Shown: positions 14,757-24,140 of the stretch, in pieces
How the letters are laid out: every line of letters begins with the position of its first letter
Position numbering within the stretch: position 1 is the stretch's first letter
Assembly: GCA_016777845.1 (NCBI GenBank)
Contig: JADHQS010000005.1
Coordinates: forward strand, 1 to 36,754
Length of the DNA stretch: 36,754 nt
Direction of reading: 5' to 3'
Source of the DNA: Candidatus Actinomarina sp.
GTDB taxonomy: Bacteria; Actinomycetota; Acidimicrobiia; Actinomarinales; Actinomarinaceae
Position numbers and translations under genes: made by a program
The notes under the pieces: generated by a model
What the model saw: only the letters and a program-made list of their open reading frames with translations
Told to the model about the DNA's origin: nothing
The model's database searches: none

Positions 14757-15524
14757 ATGATTAAATTTGAAAATGTAAATGTAACATATCCAGGTGGTGT
14801 TGTAGCTTTAAAAGATATCAATCTTGAAATTAAAGAGGGCGATTTCATAATTATTGTTGGTTTATCTGGTGCAGGAAAATCTACTCTACTTAGAACAATC
14901 AATAATTTGGTTAAACCATCAAGTGGAACTGTTTACCTTGAAGGTGCAGACGTTACGAATGCAAAGAAAAAAGAACTAAAACTAATCAGATCAAAAATAG
15001 GTATGATTTTTCAAACATTCAATTTGGTAAATAGATCAACCGTATTAAAAAATGTTTTAACTGGAAGATTAAGCAACGTATCAACTATTAAATCAATATT
15101 AGGACTTTGGCCTAAGGATGAAAAAAAATTAGCTTTTGAAGCATTAAATCAAGTTGAAATACTTGAAAAAGCATATGTAAGAGCTTCAAATTTATCTGGT
15201 GGTCAACAACAAAGAGTTGGAATTGCTAGAGCGCTTTCACAAAAGCCAAAAGTTATGCTTGCTGATGAACCAGTCGCTTCCTTAGATCCAATTACATCAA
15301 GAGTTGTTATGAGTTATCTTAAAAAAATTAATACAGAATTAGGTATTACAACTATTGTGAATTTACACTTTTTAGATTTAGCTAAAGAATTTGGTGATAG
15401 GTTAATTGGCCTAAGAGATGGCAAGCTTGTGTTTGATGGCAATGTTAACGAAGTTTCAGACGATGATTTTGAAAATATTTATGGTAGATCTATCAAATCT
15501 TCAGACCTAATCGGTGATGATTAA
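14757..15524 (+). CDS. phnC: Phosphonate-type ABC transporter ATPase (PhnC)
   Basis: A 255-residue ABC ATPase with Walker A GLSGAGKST (about 35-43), Q-loop FQTFNLV, signature LSGGQQQR, Walker B VMLADEP with DPITS afterwards, and the H-loop VNLHFLD. The order binding protein-ATPase-two PhnE permeases and the PhnC-like VNLHF ending assign it to the PhnCDE family. It has no ribosome binding site and its ATG sits directly after the terminator T-tract, so it depends on read-through or on initiation close to the ATG. The stop overlaps the start of phnE1 by 11 bp. Confidence 0.92.
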   Translation: MIKFENVNVTYPGGVVALKDINLEIKEGDFIIIVGLSGAGKSTLLRTINNLVKPSSGTVYLEGADVTNAKKKELKLIRSKIGMIFQTFNLVNRSTVLKNVLTGRLSNVSTIKSILGLWPKDEKKLAFEALNQVEILEKAYVRASNLSGGQQQRVGIARALSQKPKVMLADEPVASLDPITSRVVMSYLKKINTELGITTIVNLHFLDLAKEFGDRLIGLRDGKLVFDGNVNEVSDDDFENIYGRSIKSSDLIGDD

Positions 15525-16299
15525 TATACCTCCTAAACCAAAAGCTTCTTACTTAGCAAAAATTGGTCTTCCATTTGCGTTTATGTTTTCTATTTTTTCT
15601 TTTAATATGATAGATTTTAACTTTTCAGATTTTCAAAACAATTTACAAAATCGTAAAATTGTAACTGAACCGTTATTTAATCCAAAATGGCAATGGGCAT
15701 GGGATAATACTTCTTCAGCACTGTTAGAGACAATCCAGATAGCAATACTAGCTAGTATTATAGGTTGTGCTATTGCACTCCCGTTATCCTTTTATGCTTC
15801 AAGAGCCACCAATTTAAATAAATTTTCATACTTTCTTTATAAATCGTTTTTAAATCTTGTTAGAACTATTCCTGATTTATTTTGGGCAATGATGTTTACT
15901 GTAGCTGTTGGAATTGGACCATTCGCTGGTGTGCTTGCTTTAGTAATGTTTTCATTAGCTATTATGGGTAAATTGTTGTCAGAAACTATAGACAGTATAG
16001 ATCCTGGTCCAATGGAGGCTGCAAAAGCAACTGGAGCTTCACACAACCAAACTGTATTTACATCTGCACTGCCACAAGTCTTACCAAATTTTACTGCCTA
16101 TTTTCTATATATATTTGAACTTTGTATTAGAGCGAGTGTAATCTTGGGGCTTGTTGGCGCAGGGGGTGTTGGAAGAATAATTGAGACTCAAAGAATTTTC
16201 TTAAGGTTTGATAGAATTTCTCCAATAATAGTAATAATCCTTGCTGTTGTAATTTTAATAGAACAATTTAGTGTTTGGATCCGAAAAAGAATATTATGA
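15514..16299 (+). CDS. phnE: ABC transporter permease (PhnE), first copy
   Basis: A 261-residue inner-membrane permease with about six membrane segments. Near residues 165-185 it carries the ABC permease EAA loop, ETIDSIDPGPMEAAKATGASHNQ, which docks on PhnC. The C-terminal VGAGGVGRIIE is typical of PhnE. The start overlaps the phnC end, and the TGA stop overlaps the next permease start (ATGA), so the three genes are translationally coupled. Confidence 0.9.
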   Translation: MMINIPPKPKASYLAKIGLPFAFMFSIFSFNMIDFNFSDFQNNLQNRKIVTEPLFNPKWQWAWDNTSSALLETIQIAILASIIGCAIALPLSFYASRATNLNKFSYFLYKSFLNLVRTIPDLFWAMMFTVAVGIGPFAGVLALVMFSLAIMGKLLSETIDSIDPGPMEAAKATGASHNQTVFTSALPQVLPNFTAYFLYIFELCIRASVILGLVGAGGVGRIIETQRIFLRFDRISPIIVIILAVVILIEQFSVWIRKRIL

Positions 16300-17099
16300 A
16301 TTTACCTAAACAACCTTTAAATCAAAAAATATTTAAATATTCAATAACATCATTAATTATTCTTGCTTCTTTATGGTCAGCTGCTGGATTAGAAATCACA
16401 TTAGATAGGATAATTGATGCGCCAAAACAAATTGGAATATTGGTAGGTGCAATGTTTCCTTTAGATCTTAGCCAAGAGGCTTTTAGTAGAATAATCCCTA
16501 AGGTTTTTGAATCTTTATTTATCGCTTGGGCTGGAACGGTTATTGGGTCATTTTTTAGTTTTCCTATATCGTTCCTTGCTGCGAATAACTTTACTAAAGG
16601 AATTGTGAGTAAAGCAACTAAACAAATCCTAAATATTATTCGTGCATTTCCTGAATTAATATTAGCCTTTATTTTCCTACCTATTACGGGATTGGGTCCC
16701 TTAACAGGAACACTTGCTATAGGAATTCACTCAATAGGAACTCTAGGAAAACTATCATCCGAAGTTATTGAAGGTATAGATGAAGGACCATTAGAAGCAA
16801 TAAAATCTTCCGGAGGATCTAAAATAAATGAGCTAACTTTTGGGATTATTCCTCAAGTAATGCCAACTATTACTTCTTATTGGCTGTATCGATTTGAAAT
16901 AAATTTAAGAGCATCTGCAGTTTTAGGTGTAGTTGGTGCTGGTGGCGTAGGTCAAGAATTAATTAACCAACTAAGATTTAGAGACTTCCCAAGAGCAGGT
17001 ACTGTACTTGTTTGCACAATAGTGTTAGTCCTTACAGCTGATGCTGTATCAGCAGCAATAAGAAACAGGATAATTAAAGGAAAATTAGTAAAAAGCTAG
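16296..17099 (+). CDS. phnE: ABC transporter permease (PhnE), second copy
   Basis: The ATG at 16296 overlapping the previous stop (ATGA) is preferred over an upstream in-frame ATG at 16275; it gives 267 residues. A PhnE-type permease with about six membrane segments, EAA loop EVIEGIDEGPLEAIKSSGGSKIN and C-terminal VGAGGVGQELI. It presumably forms a heterodimer with the first PhnE, an arrangement known in phosphonate and phosphite importers. Its stop abuts the convergent ftsK stop with no gap. Confidence 0.9.
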   Translation: MNLPKQPLNQKIFKYSITSLIILASLWSAAGLEITLDRIIDAPKQIGILVGAMFPLDLSQEAFSRIIPKVFESLFIAWAGTVIGSFFSFPISFLAANNFTKGIVSKATKQILNIIRAFPELILAFIFLPITGLGPLTGTLAIGIHSIGTLGKLSSEVIEGIDEGPLEAIKSSGGSKINELTFGIIPQVMPTITSYWLYRFEINLRASAVLGVVGAGGVGQELINQLRFRDFPRAGTVLVCTIVLVLTADAVSAAIRNRIIKGKLVKS

Positions 17100-19481
17100 T
17101 TATTCTTCGTACCAGTTATCTTCTGACTCTTCATCATTTTTAACAATATCCAAATTATCTGATTCATTCTCCACAGTAACTTCATTATTTGAGTCATTTA
17201 TAGAAGTTAAAGATGCTGATTCATATTCTTCAACAGTAATCAAGACTTCTCTGGCTTTTGATCCTTCCGATGGACCTACTATGCCTTGAGCTTCTAATAT
17301 ATCCATTAATCTTCCAGCTCTTGCAAATCCCACTCTAAGTTTTCTCTGGAGCATAGAAGTAGAACCTAATTGAGAACGTATTACTAATTCTTTTGCTGTA
17401 GATAATAACTTTTCATCTTCACCAAAGTCTTCAGAAGAAGAAACAGATGATGTTTTTTGTACTTCTATGACTGCTGGATTATAAACAGCTTCCTTTTGAT
17501 TTTTAACCCATGAAACAACATCTTTAATTTCATCTTCAGTTACCCATGCACCTTGAATTCTTTCTAAACGCGGGTTTGAAGCTGTTACAACTAACATGTC
17601 ACCTAAACCAATTAATTTTTCTGCACCAGATTGATCAAGAATAACTCTAGAGTCGGTTGTTGACGCTACTGAGAATGCGAGTCTTGAAGGTATGTTTGCC
17701 TTCATGACACCAGTGATAACGTCAACTGATGGTCTCTGTGTAGCAACTACTAAGTGTATACCAATTGCTCTTGCCATTTGAGCAAGTCTTACAATTGCAG
17801 ACTCAACTTCCCTACCAGCAACCATCATTAAGTCATTTAACTCGTCTATAAATACAACTATGTAGGGGAATCTATCGAACTTGTCTTCATCAAGAAGACC
17901 AGCGTCATATTTTTCGTGATAACCATTAATATCTCTAACCTGACCATCAGCTAGTAAGTCATATCTTCTGTCCATCTCTGAAACTGCCCAACCAAGTGCA
18001 TCTACAGCTTTTTTAGGATTTGTAATAACTTTTGTTAGCAAGTGAGGAACATTATTGTACTGACCTAATTCAACTCTTTTTGGATCAACCATAACCATCT
18101 TTACATCATTTGGATTAGTTCTTACAAGAAGGGATGTTACGATTGAGTTAATACATGAAGATTTACCAGCTCCAGTTTGTCCAGCAATTAGTACGTGTGG
18201 AAGTTCAGATAAATTTAATAATCTTGGTTTTCCTGATATGTCTAAGCCAAGACCGACATTCAATGGATGTTCAGCATTAGCTGCTTCCTTAGAAGAAAGA
18301 ACATCCCCCAGTGAAACAAGCTTTCGTTGCCTATTTGGTATCTCTATACCTATAGCGCTTCTTCCGGGAATTGGAGCAAGTAATCGCACATCTGGAGTAG
18401 CCAATGCATAAGCAATATCGTGAGAAAGAGAAGTAACTTTTGAAACTTTGACACCAGGTGCAAGTTCAATTTCATAACGAGTAACAGTTGGGCCTGGAAC
18501 AACATTTGTGAGCTCTGCTTCTACACCATGCTCTTTTAATAATTTTGTTAGATCACTCGCAGTTTCTTGTAATAACTTTTTGGAAGTAGACACAGAAGAT
18601 CCTTTTTTTAGCAATTTAACTGGAGGTAATGTATAAGTAGTAGATTTACTTTGCTTCCTAGCTTTTGGTTTAGCGGTTGGAAATTTCTTTTCTTTGAAAT
18701 CTTTTATATCTGATACATTTGTAGCTTTTTCTTTGATTTTTAATGCTGATTTTGAGACAGTATCAGGTTCTATCTCACTATTAATTGGATCCTTGTAAAT
18801 ATCATCAAGATATATATTTCTTGCTTCTTTTCTTGCTAATACAAATGCATAAATGAATTTATAAATGTACTTTATAATTGCTTGTATTCCTCCAATTAAA
18901 TCCTTTAGTTCTATATCAGTCATATACAAAACTGACATGATTAAGCCTAATAAAAGAATCGTATGTGTCATTTGTAGGCCAACGCTGTTAGTTAGTGGAT
19001 AAACTAAAAAAGCTGAAATATGACCACCTGACTTTAGTAAGGGTTCTGAACCAGCGCTCAAAGATAAAGGTTGTGCATGAATTAAAGAATGAAAAATAGA
19101 TGCTGAAAATATTTGTACCCAAAATGTTCCAACTAGAACTCTTTGTGCTTTTACTGATTCACGATCTCTTACAAGGATTCCGGCTCCATAGAAAAAGAAT
19201 ACAGGTAAAGCAAACACACCATAACCAAATGCCCACTGAAGTACGTTAAAAATAACTTCTCCAACAGGTCCTCCTTTAGAGAATATTGACAATACGGTAA
19301 GCATTCCAAAAGAAAACATAAAGACCGCTACAGCTTGATAAGATTGGACGAACTTAGTTAAAGTAATAGAAGTTGTAGATTTAAGTGTAGTTACTGCCCT
19401 GTCTACATTTATTAACTTGTTTTGTTTAGACACCCGCTTACGCCCATTCACCCTTTTGCGAGTGGATGTCTTTACAGCCAC
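17100..19481 (-). CDS. ftsK: DNA translocase FtsK/SpoIIIE
   Basis: A 793-residue septal DNA pump that moves chromosome ends across the division site. The N-terminal membrane domain (about 45-190) has four or five helices, followed by a charged linker (220-290). The motor domain contains Walker A GQTGAGKSS (434-442), VMVDPKRVELG, and Walker B FIDELNDL, where most FtsK proteins have DE(L/F)ADL. A C-terminal winged-helix gamma domain (about 690-755; STSMLQRKLRVGFARAGRLMD) recognises KOPS-like sites. The start is GTG with TATAAT exactly 6 nt upstream, so it is leaderless. dapA lies 36 nt beyond its promoter side. Confidence 0.95.
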   Translation of the reverse strand: MAVKTSTRKRVNGRKRVSKQNKLINVDRAVTTLKSTTSITLTKFVQSYQAVAVFMFSFGMLTVLSIFSKGGPVGEVIFNVLQWAFGYGVFALPVFFFYGAGILVRDRESVKAQRVLVGTFWVQIFSASIFHSLIHAQPLSLSAGSEPLLKSGGHISAFLVYPLTNSVGLQMTHTILLLGLIMSVLYMTDIELKDLIGGIQAIIKYIYKFIYAFVLARKEARNIYLDDIYKDPINSEIEPDTVSKSALKIKEKATNVSDIKDFKEKKFPTAKPKARKQSKSTTYTLPPVKLLKKGSSVSTSKKLLQETASDLTKLLKEHGVEAELTNVVPGPTVTRYEIELAPGVKVSKVTSLSHDIAYALATPDVRLLAPIPGRSAIGIEIPNRQRKLVSLGDVLSSKEAANAEHPLNVGLGLDISGKPRLLNLSELPHVLIAGQTGAGKSSCINSIVTSLLVRTNPNDVKMVMVDPKRVELGQYNNVPHLLTKVITNPKKAVDALGWAVSEMDRRYDLLADGQVRDINGYHEKYDAGLLDEDKFDRFPYIVVFIDELNDLMMVAGREVESAIVRLAQMARAIGIHLVVATQRPSVDVITGVMKANIPSRLAFSVASTTDSRVILDQSGAEKLIGLGDMLVVTASNPRLERIQGAWVTEDEIKDVVSWVKNQKEAVYNPAVIEVQKTSSVSSSEDFGEDEKLLSTAKELVIRSQLGSTSMLQRKLRVGFARAGRLMDILEAQGIVGPSEGSKAREVLITVEEYESASLTSINDSNNEVTVENESDNLDIVKNDEESEDNWYEE

Positions 19482-19487
19482 GAATAA

Positions 19488-19493
19488 ATTATA
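19488..19493 (-). promoter_or_regulatory. -10 box (TATAAT) of ftsK
   Basis: Perfect TATAAT on the minus strand, 6 nt before the GTG start at 19481; no Shine-Dalgarno sequence. Confidence 0.7.
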
Positions 19494-19516
19494 CCATAAA
19501 AAGAACTAGGAAAAGC

Positions 19517-20398
19517 TTAATTATTCTTAATTTTTTGGAAATTATCCCATAAATTATTGGCTAATTTACTAGAAACATCAGTAATAGGCATTAAAGGTGA
19601 TCCAACATCTTCCCACGATTTTGTAAGTAAGTACTTAACTGGCCCAGGACTTGGTTCTTCAAATAATAAATCAAATAAAGGTAAAAGTAGATTCTGCATG
19701 TTCTCAGCTGATTCAATCTCATCATTAAGAACATGATTTATTAAATCGTATATTTCATTGCCAACAATATGGGAGGCAACTGAAACTACACCTTTTCCAC
19801 CCATTTTCATAAACTCTATAGTCTCACCATCATTGCCTGAATAGATGTCAACTTTGTCCTTAAGTACGTCTAGTTCATTTTTAGAAAACTCTAAATCCCC
19901 TACTGCATCTTTAATTGAGTGTATTCCAATATCATCAACAAGCTTTTCTAAAGTCTCAATTTCTATTAAAGTTGCTGTTCGCCCAGGAATATTGTACGCC
20001 ATAATTGGTAAGTCAGTATTTTTAGAAATCTGTTCAAAATGCTGCAAAATCCCAAGCTGTGATGGTTTTGAATAATACGGTGTCACAATCATAATGCCGT
20101 CGACACCTAAGTCATTTGCCATTTTGGTATACTCTATAGATTCTTTTGTAGAGTACGTACCAGTACCAGCAATTATCTTTGCACTGTCGCCAACTGAGTC
20201 TTTAGCTGTTGAGTAAATTATTTTTCTATCTTCTTTTGTTAAATTTGGTGATTCTCCAGTAGTTCCTGATAAGACTAAACCACTAGATTTTTCATGAACT
20301 AATTTTTTACAGAGTCTCCACAGAGTATCAGTGTTAAGAACACCATTATTATCAAAAGGAGTTATGACTGCTGTTAGTAGCTTGCCGAAATCGCTCAT
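19517..20398 (-). CDS. dapA: 4-hydroxy-tetrahydrodipicolinate synthase
   Basis: Condenses pyruvate with aspartate semialdehyde, the first committed step to diaminopimelate and lysine. A 293-residue TIM barrel with GTTGESPNLT near 45-54, Tyr135 in AYNIPGRT (proton relay) and the Schiff-base lysine Lys163 in SIKDAVGD. It starts 2 nt after the dapB stop, so dapB-dapA form an operon in the order of the later and earlier pathway steps. In many actinobacteria an RNase J gene lies between dapA and ftsK; here there is none. Confidence 0.96.
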   Translation of the reverse strand: MSDFGKLLTAVITPFDNNGVLNTDTLWRLCKKLVHEKSSGLVLSGTTGESPNLTKEDRKIIYSTAKDSVGDSAKIIAGTGTYSTKESIEYTKMANDLGVDGIMIVTPYYSKPSQLGILQHFEQISKNTDLPIMAYNIPGRTATLIEIETLEKLVDDIGIHSIKDAVGDLEFSKNELDVLKDKVDIYSGNDGETIEFMKMGGKGVVSVASHIVGNEIYDLINHVLNDEIESAENMQNLLLPLFDLLFEEPSPGPVKYLLTKSWEDVGSPLMPITDVSSKLANNLWDNFQKIKNN

Positions 20399-20400
20399 AC

Positions 20401-21150
20401 CTAGATATTAATCTTTTTTGCTATTAAATTTTCTAAACCTAGATTAAAACCTTCTAAATTGTGATAAAGATCAAGAACAACTTTGACTCCATAGAGATAT
20501 GCTCTTCTATCATTTACTTTGTGGTCTAAAGTAAATGACTCATATTCATTTATGAAATCTATCTCTTGCTCAGCTAAATATTTATCATCTCTTAATGAAA
20601 AAATATTTTTGTTGTTCATATTATTAATCTGATAAAAGTCACCATTTTTTTCATGAGAGTTTAACTCTAATGGTAAGGAGTTTGCTAAATCTATTGCAGT
20701 ACCAGATGGTGCATCTTCTTTCTTTCCATGATGTTTTTCAGTAATGGTTACTGAATCGAAATTATCAGCAAGAACTAATGAAAATAGTTTTTGATAAGCA
20801 GCACCTATTGAAAAGTTTGGAATGATGATTACTTTTCTATCTTTTATTGTTTTTAACTTTGATAACATTTCTGAACTCATACCAGATGAACCTATTATTA
20901 AATCTGCATCTGAATTAAGTAATAAGTCAATATTTTTATTTATTACCGCTGCAGGTGAAAACTCTATGACAACATCTTCTTCTATGCTAGATAAATCTTT
21001 ATAAACTTTATATTCTTTACCTTTGTAATTTGGATCATGAATTGCTGTTAAATTAAAATCGTCTCTTGAGTTGATGTAACTTGAAACAAGTTGGCCCATT
21101 GATCCTGCTCCACCAGATATCAAAACAGTTTTTTGTGCGATTTCATTCAT
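20401..21150 (-). CDS. dapB: 4-hydroxy-tetrahydrodipicolinate reductase
   Basis: NAD(P)H-dependent second enzyme of the diaminopimelate pathway. N-terminal Rossmann motif GGAGSMGQ (13-20), FSPAAVIN near 65, and catalytic segment EKHHGKKEDAPSGTA (His140/His141 and Lys144). Length 249, typical. A weak ribosome binding site (AAGGA, 9-10 nt upstream) is present. Divergent from the VWA gene at 21199. Confidence 0.95.
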   Translation of the reverse strand: MNEIAQKTVLISGGAGSMGQLVSSYINSRDDFNLTAIHDPNYKGKEYKVYKDLSSIEEDVVIEFSPAAVINKNIDLLLNSDADLIIGSSGMSSEMLSKLKTIKDRKVIIIPNFSIGAAYQKLFSLVLADNFDSVTITEKHHGKKEDAPSGTAIDLANSLPLELNSHEKNGDFYQINNMNNKNIFSLRDDKYLAEQEIDFINEYESFTLDHKVNDRRAYLYGVKVVLDLYHNLEGFNLGLENLIAKKINI

Positions 21151-21198
21151 ATTTGATAGTTCCTTATACTTATAGTTGTTAATGATAATGATAATTAG

Positions 21199-23151
21199 AT
21201 GAATTCAAAGAAGAAAAACATAGAAGCACAAATAGTTGAAGATTTTGAAAAAATCAGACCTGCTATTACTAGGCTTTTGCAAACTCAAATGAAAAATGAT
21301 GATTTATCACTTCGATATGGAAGATCAAGATCTAACAGTAAAAATGATATTGTAATAAATCCATCAATACTTGTTAACACAATCTCGAAAACAAATCTTG
21401 ATAGAAATGAGGTTATGATTGGTACAGTTGTGCACGAAGCTATACATGCAACAAATAATTACACTCTAGACACTGAAACTTTAAACAAATTATTTCCAGA
21501 TGAACTAGATGATGTAGAAGATATTGATGACATTCTTGAAATACTCACTGGTCCCTTTGGAAAATATGTTTTTGACATTCTAATTCATTCGATAGAAGAA
21601 AAAATCTTTGTTAAACAATATGAAGGTTTAAATTCTATTCTTGAAGATATTTATACTGAGTCATTTTCTGAAATAAAAAAGCTTGGTAATTTTAGTCAGT
21701 ATCTTTCATTATTATTTCACTCAATAACTTCGTATATAGATCTTGAATTTGAAAACTACAAGAAACCTGTAGTAAGTTCATTGAATGAATCTTTACATAT
21801 TTTGAAAACGTTAAACTATGAAAATGTGAATGTCTCTGAATTAATAGAAGCTACAGTTCAGATGGTTGATATATGTAAACGGTATAATATTCTTCCAAAC
21901 TTAGACAACTACTCACTCGGCGAACAAAAAGAAATTGAAGAATCGCTTGATGAAAGTGTGGTGAGTGATTTGAGTAAGATTCTTATCCCCTCCTCCAACA
22001 ATGTGACAACAGGCAACACTTTGCAGAAATTTCTTGGTCAAACAGAGTCGAAATCAACTGACGATAAATTAAATCTTATGGATGATCATATATCCAAAGT
22101 AGGTGCATCAACTACGATCTACTTTCCATCAGGAAATGTTGCAAAAGTTGTGGAAAATAAAATTCCAAATAATTACAAAAATTTATATAAAAATGGTCTT
22201 GAAACATATGAATCTTTATTACAACAATGGAATTTACCTATTTACAAAGTAACAAACAAGATAAAACCCTACTTTATACACAACCAAAAAAGACAAAGAA
22301 TTAGTGGATTTGATCAAGGAGATTTATCTCCACACGTTCCAATCATGCTTGCATCTGGCAGATACGAGAGAATGTTTGAACAGAAACAAAGGCTATCTAA
22401 TAAGTCATATGCAATATCTCTTTTAATTGATGGAAGTGGTTCAATGATTGAGAAAAATAAAGATGAACTTCATCCTTGGTCTTTAGCCTCAGCTTTGATT
22501 GGTGCTAGTTATTTATCTCAAATATGTTTTGAACTTGACATCGATTTTGAAGTTTCTATATTTAACAGAGCCTTTGCATCAGAACATACTGAAAATGAAG
22601 AAGTTTACAATAAAAGAAAATTTGCAGTTTCATCAATGCTAAATAGAACCTACGGAACATCAGCACAGGAGCTTTACAATACAGCAAATCATTATTTTAT
22701 TAAAGAATTCAAAGACTCATGGAGAGAAAACTATCAGCAATTTATAGGACTAATTGAATTTTCAAGAAATTTAAGAGATTCAATTGATATCGGAATCAGT
22801 AAAGATTCAATTCCACCAGTAAGTATGTTTGAAAAAGGTACGAACATAGATGAAATAAATATTATGCATGCATCAAAAAGATTGCTAAATCATCCTTCAA
22901 ATACAAAAATGTTAGTTGTACTTTCTGATGGGATGACTAGAGGGTCGGTAAATGAGCTTCAAAATAGTATTAACTTTGCGACTAAAAATGGTGTTGATGT
23001 AATTGGGATTGGAATCGGTAATAGAGGTTCTTGGCGAGAGTATATAAATAATATTCAAATTGAAAAACCCGAACAGCTAATTCATTCCATAGTAAACATC
23101 ACAAAGGATATACTTATTAAAAACATTAAATTAAAATCTGGAGTTGCCTAA
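21199..23151 (+). CDS. HExxH metallopeptidase-like plus VWA-domain protein
   Basis: A 650-residue cytoplasmic protein (no signal peptide). The N-terminal region has a zinc-protease motif His79-Glu-Ala-Ile-His83 within GTVVHEAIHATNN, with further His/Glu candidates at 130-135. A C-terminal von Willebrand A domain begins near 403 with the MIDAS motif DGSGS (411-415) and continues to LVVLSDGMTRGS near 575 and VIGIGIG. The layout matches the metallopeptidase/VWA proteins found beside MoxR AAA+ ATPases, thought to work as chaperone-like or metal-inserting pairs. The stop overlaps the MoxR-like start by 1 bp, so the two are coupled. Target unknown. Confidence 0.75.
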   Translation: MNSKKKNIEAQIVEDFEKIRPAITRLLQTQMKNDDLSLRYGRSRSNSKNDIVINPSILVNTISKTNLDRNEVMIGTVVHEAIHATNNYTLDTETLNKLFPDELDDVEDIDDILEILTGPFGKYVFDILIHSIEEKIFVKQYEGLNSILEDIYTESFSEIKKLGNFSQYLSLLFHSITSYIDLEFENYKKPVVSSLNESLHILKTLNYENVNVSELIEATVQMVDICKRYNILPNLDNYSLGEQKEIEESLDESVVSDLSKILIPSSNNVTTGNTLQKFLGQTESKSTDDKLNLMDDHISKVGASTTIYFPSGNVAKVVENKIPNNYKNLYKNGLETYESLLQQWNLPIYKVTNKIKPYFIHNQKRQRISGFDQGDLSPHVPIMLASGRYERMFEQKQRLSNKSYAISLLIDGSGSMIEKNKDELHPWSLASALIGASYLSQICFELDIDFEVSIFNRAFASEHTENEEVYNKRKFAVSSMLNRTYGTSAQELYNTANHYFIKEFKDSWRENYQQFIGLIEFSRNLRDSIDIGISKDSIPPVSMFEKGTNIDEINIMHASKRLLNHPSNTKMLVVLSDGMTRGSVNELQNSINFATKNGVDVIGIGIGNRGSWREYINNIQIEKPEQLIHSIVNITKDILIKNIKLKSGVA

Positions 23152-24140
23152 TGGGTTCACAAAAATTTATAAATCCTGATAATGAAAAGCAATCTGTTGA
23201 AATAGATGAATGTAAATTAGAAAAAAAATTAAATGATTTTGAATCACGAAGTAATCGAATTCCTGAAGTTGATGAATTTTATGTAGATCTGGGAATGCAG
23301 TACAGGCTTGCAAAAGTTATGAATTCAAAAAGTAAATCTTTCAAAAACGAGATTCCAATACATATTGCCCTAATGGGTCATATGGGTACGGGAAAAGATC
23401 ATGATATAGAACAATTTGCAGCAAAGCTAAGATTCCCATATTACAGAATTCCTTTATCAGGAGAAGTTAGAGACGTAACACTTTTAGGATCTGTTCAGTT
23501 GTATGGAGATGGTAAGGGTGGAACTGAGAGCAGATGGCAAGATGGTGAGTTAACAAGAGCTTTGAGAGGACCAGCAATTGTTAATTTATCTGAGCTTAAC
23601 GCAGCAGGTCCAGAAGTTTTGTTTGCCCTACATTCATTACTTGATAGACATAGGAAATTAGAACTACCAAATGGAGAAGTTCTTTCTTTAAGAGAAGATA
23701 CTTATATTTTTGGAACAATGAACCCAACGAGTTTAAGAGATTATGCGGGTACCCAGTCATTAAATAAGGCATTCGCAGATAGATGGGTCATATGGGATAA
23801 ACCCTTTCCGAATAAAGAACAATTAGATGCTATTTTTGAAAAAAGATATCCCAAACTTCAAAAAGAATATAGAGAATTAATCATTAAATTAGCTACAGAA
23901 ATTAACAACTCATTTATGTCGGATGATATAAGTATTAATATAGAAACCCCCATGAGTTTGCGAACAATAGTAGAGAGAATACCTATTGGCTTAGATGTTT
24001 ATGCAGACTCAAAAGATCCATTAAAAGAAACCTGGGAAAATTTTGTTTTACCCCATGTTAATAAAGAGGATTTAGATCATTACAAAACTTTATGGAACAC
24101 AATAGTAAGAAAAGGGCCTTCTATAAAACCTAAGCTTTAG
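23151..24140 (+). CDS. MoxR-like AAA+ ATPase with altered Walker A and B motifs
   Basis: A 329-residue AAA+ protein. It keeps the MoxR/CbbQ landscape: RIPLSGEVRDVTLLG near 99-113, DGELTRALRGPAIVNLSELN (131-150), sensor-1 Asn191 in FGTMNPTSLRDYAG, and FADRWV with Arg211 as the likely arginine finger. Two catalytic motifs differ from consensus. Walker A reads GHMGTGKD (76-83), with Asp in place of Ser/Thr after the Lys, and Walker B reads LSEL with Ser147 in place of the Mg-coordinating Asp. ATP turnover may be altered. Coupled to the VWA/HExxH protein, its presumed partner. Overlaps the convergent nitroreductase gene by 11 bp. Confidence 0.8.
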   Translation: MGSQKFINPDNEKQSVEIDECKLEKKLNDFESRSNRIPEVDEFYVDLGMQYRLAKVMNSKSKSFKNEIPIHIALMGHMGTGKDHDIEQFAAKLRFPYYRIPLSGEVRDVTLLGSVQLYGDGKGGTESRWQDGELTRALRGPAIVNLSELNAAGPEVLFALHSLLDRHRKLELPNGEVLSLREDTYIFGTMNPTSLRDYAGTQSLNKAFADRWVIWDKPFPNKEQLDAIFEKRYPKLQKEYRELIIKLATEINNSFMSDDISINIETPMSLRTIVERIPIGLDVYADSKDPLKETWENFVLPHVNKEDLDHYKTLWNTIVRKGPSIKPKL

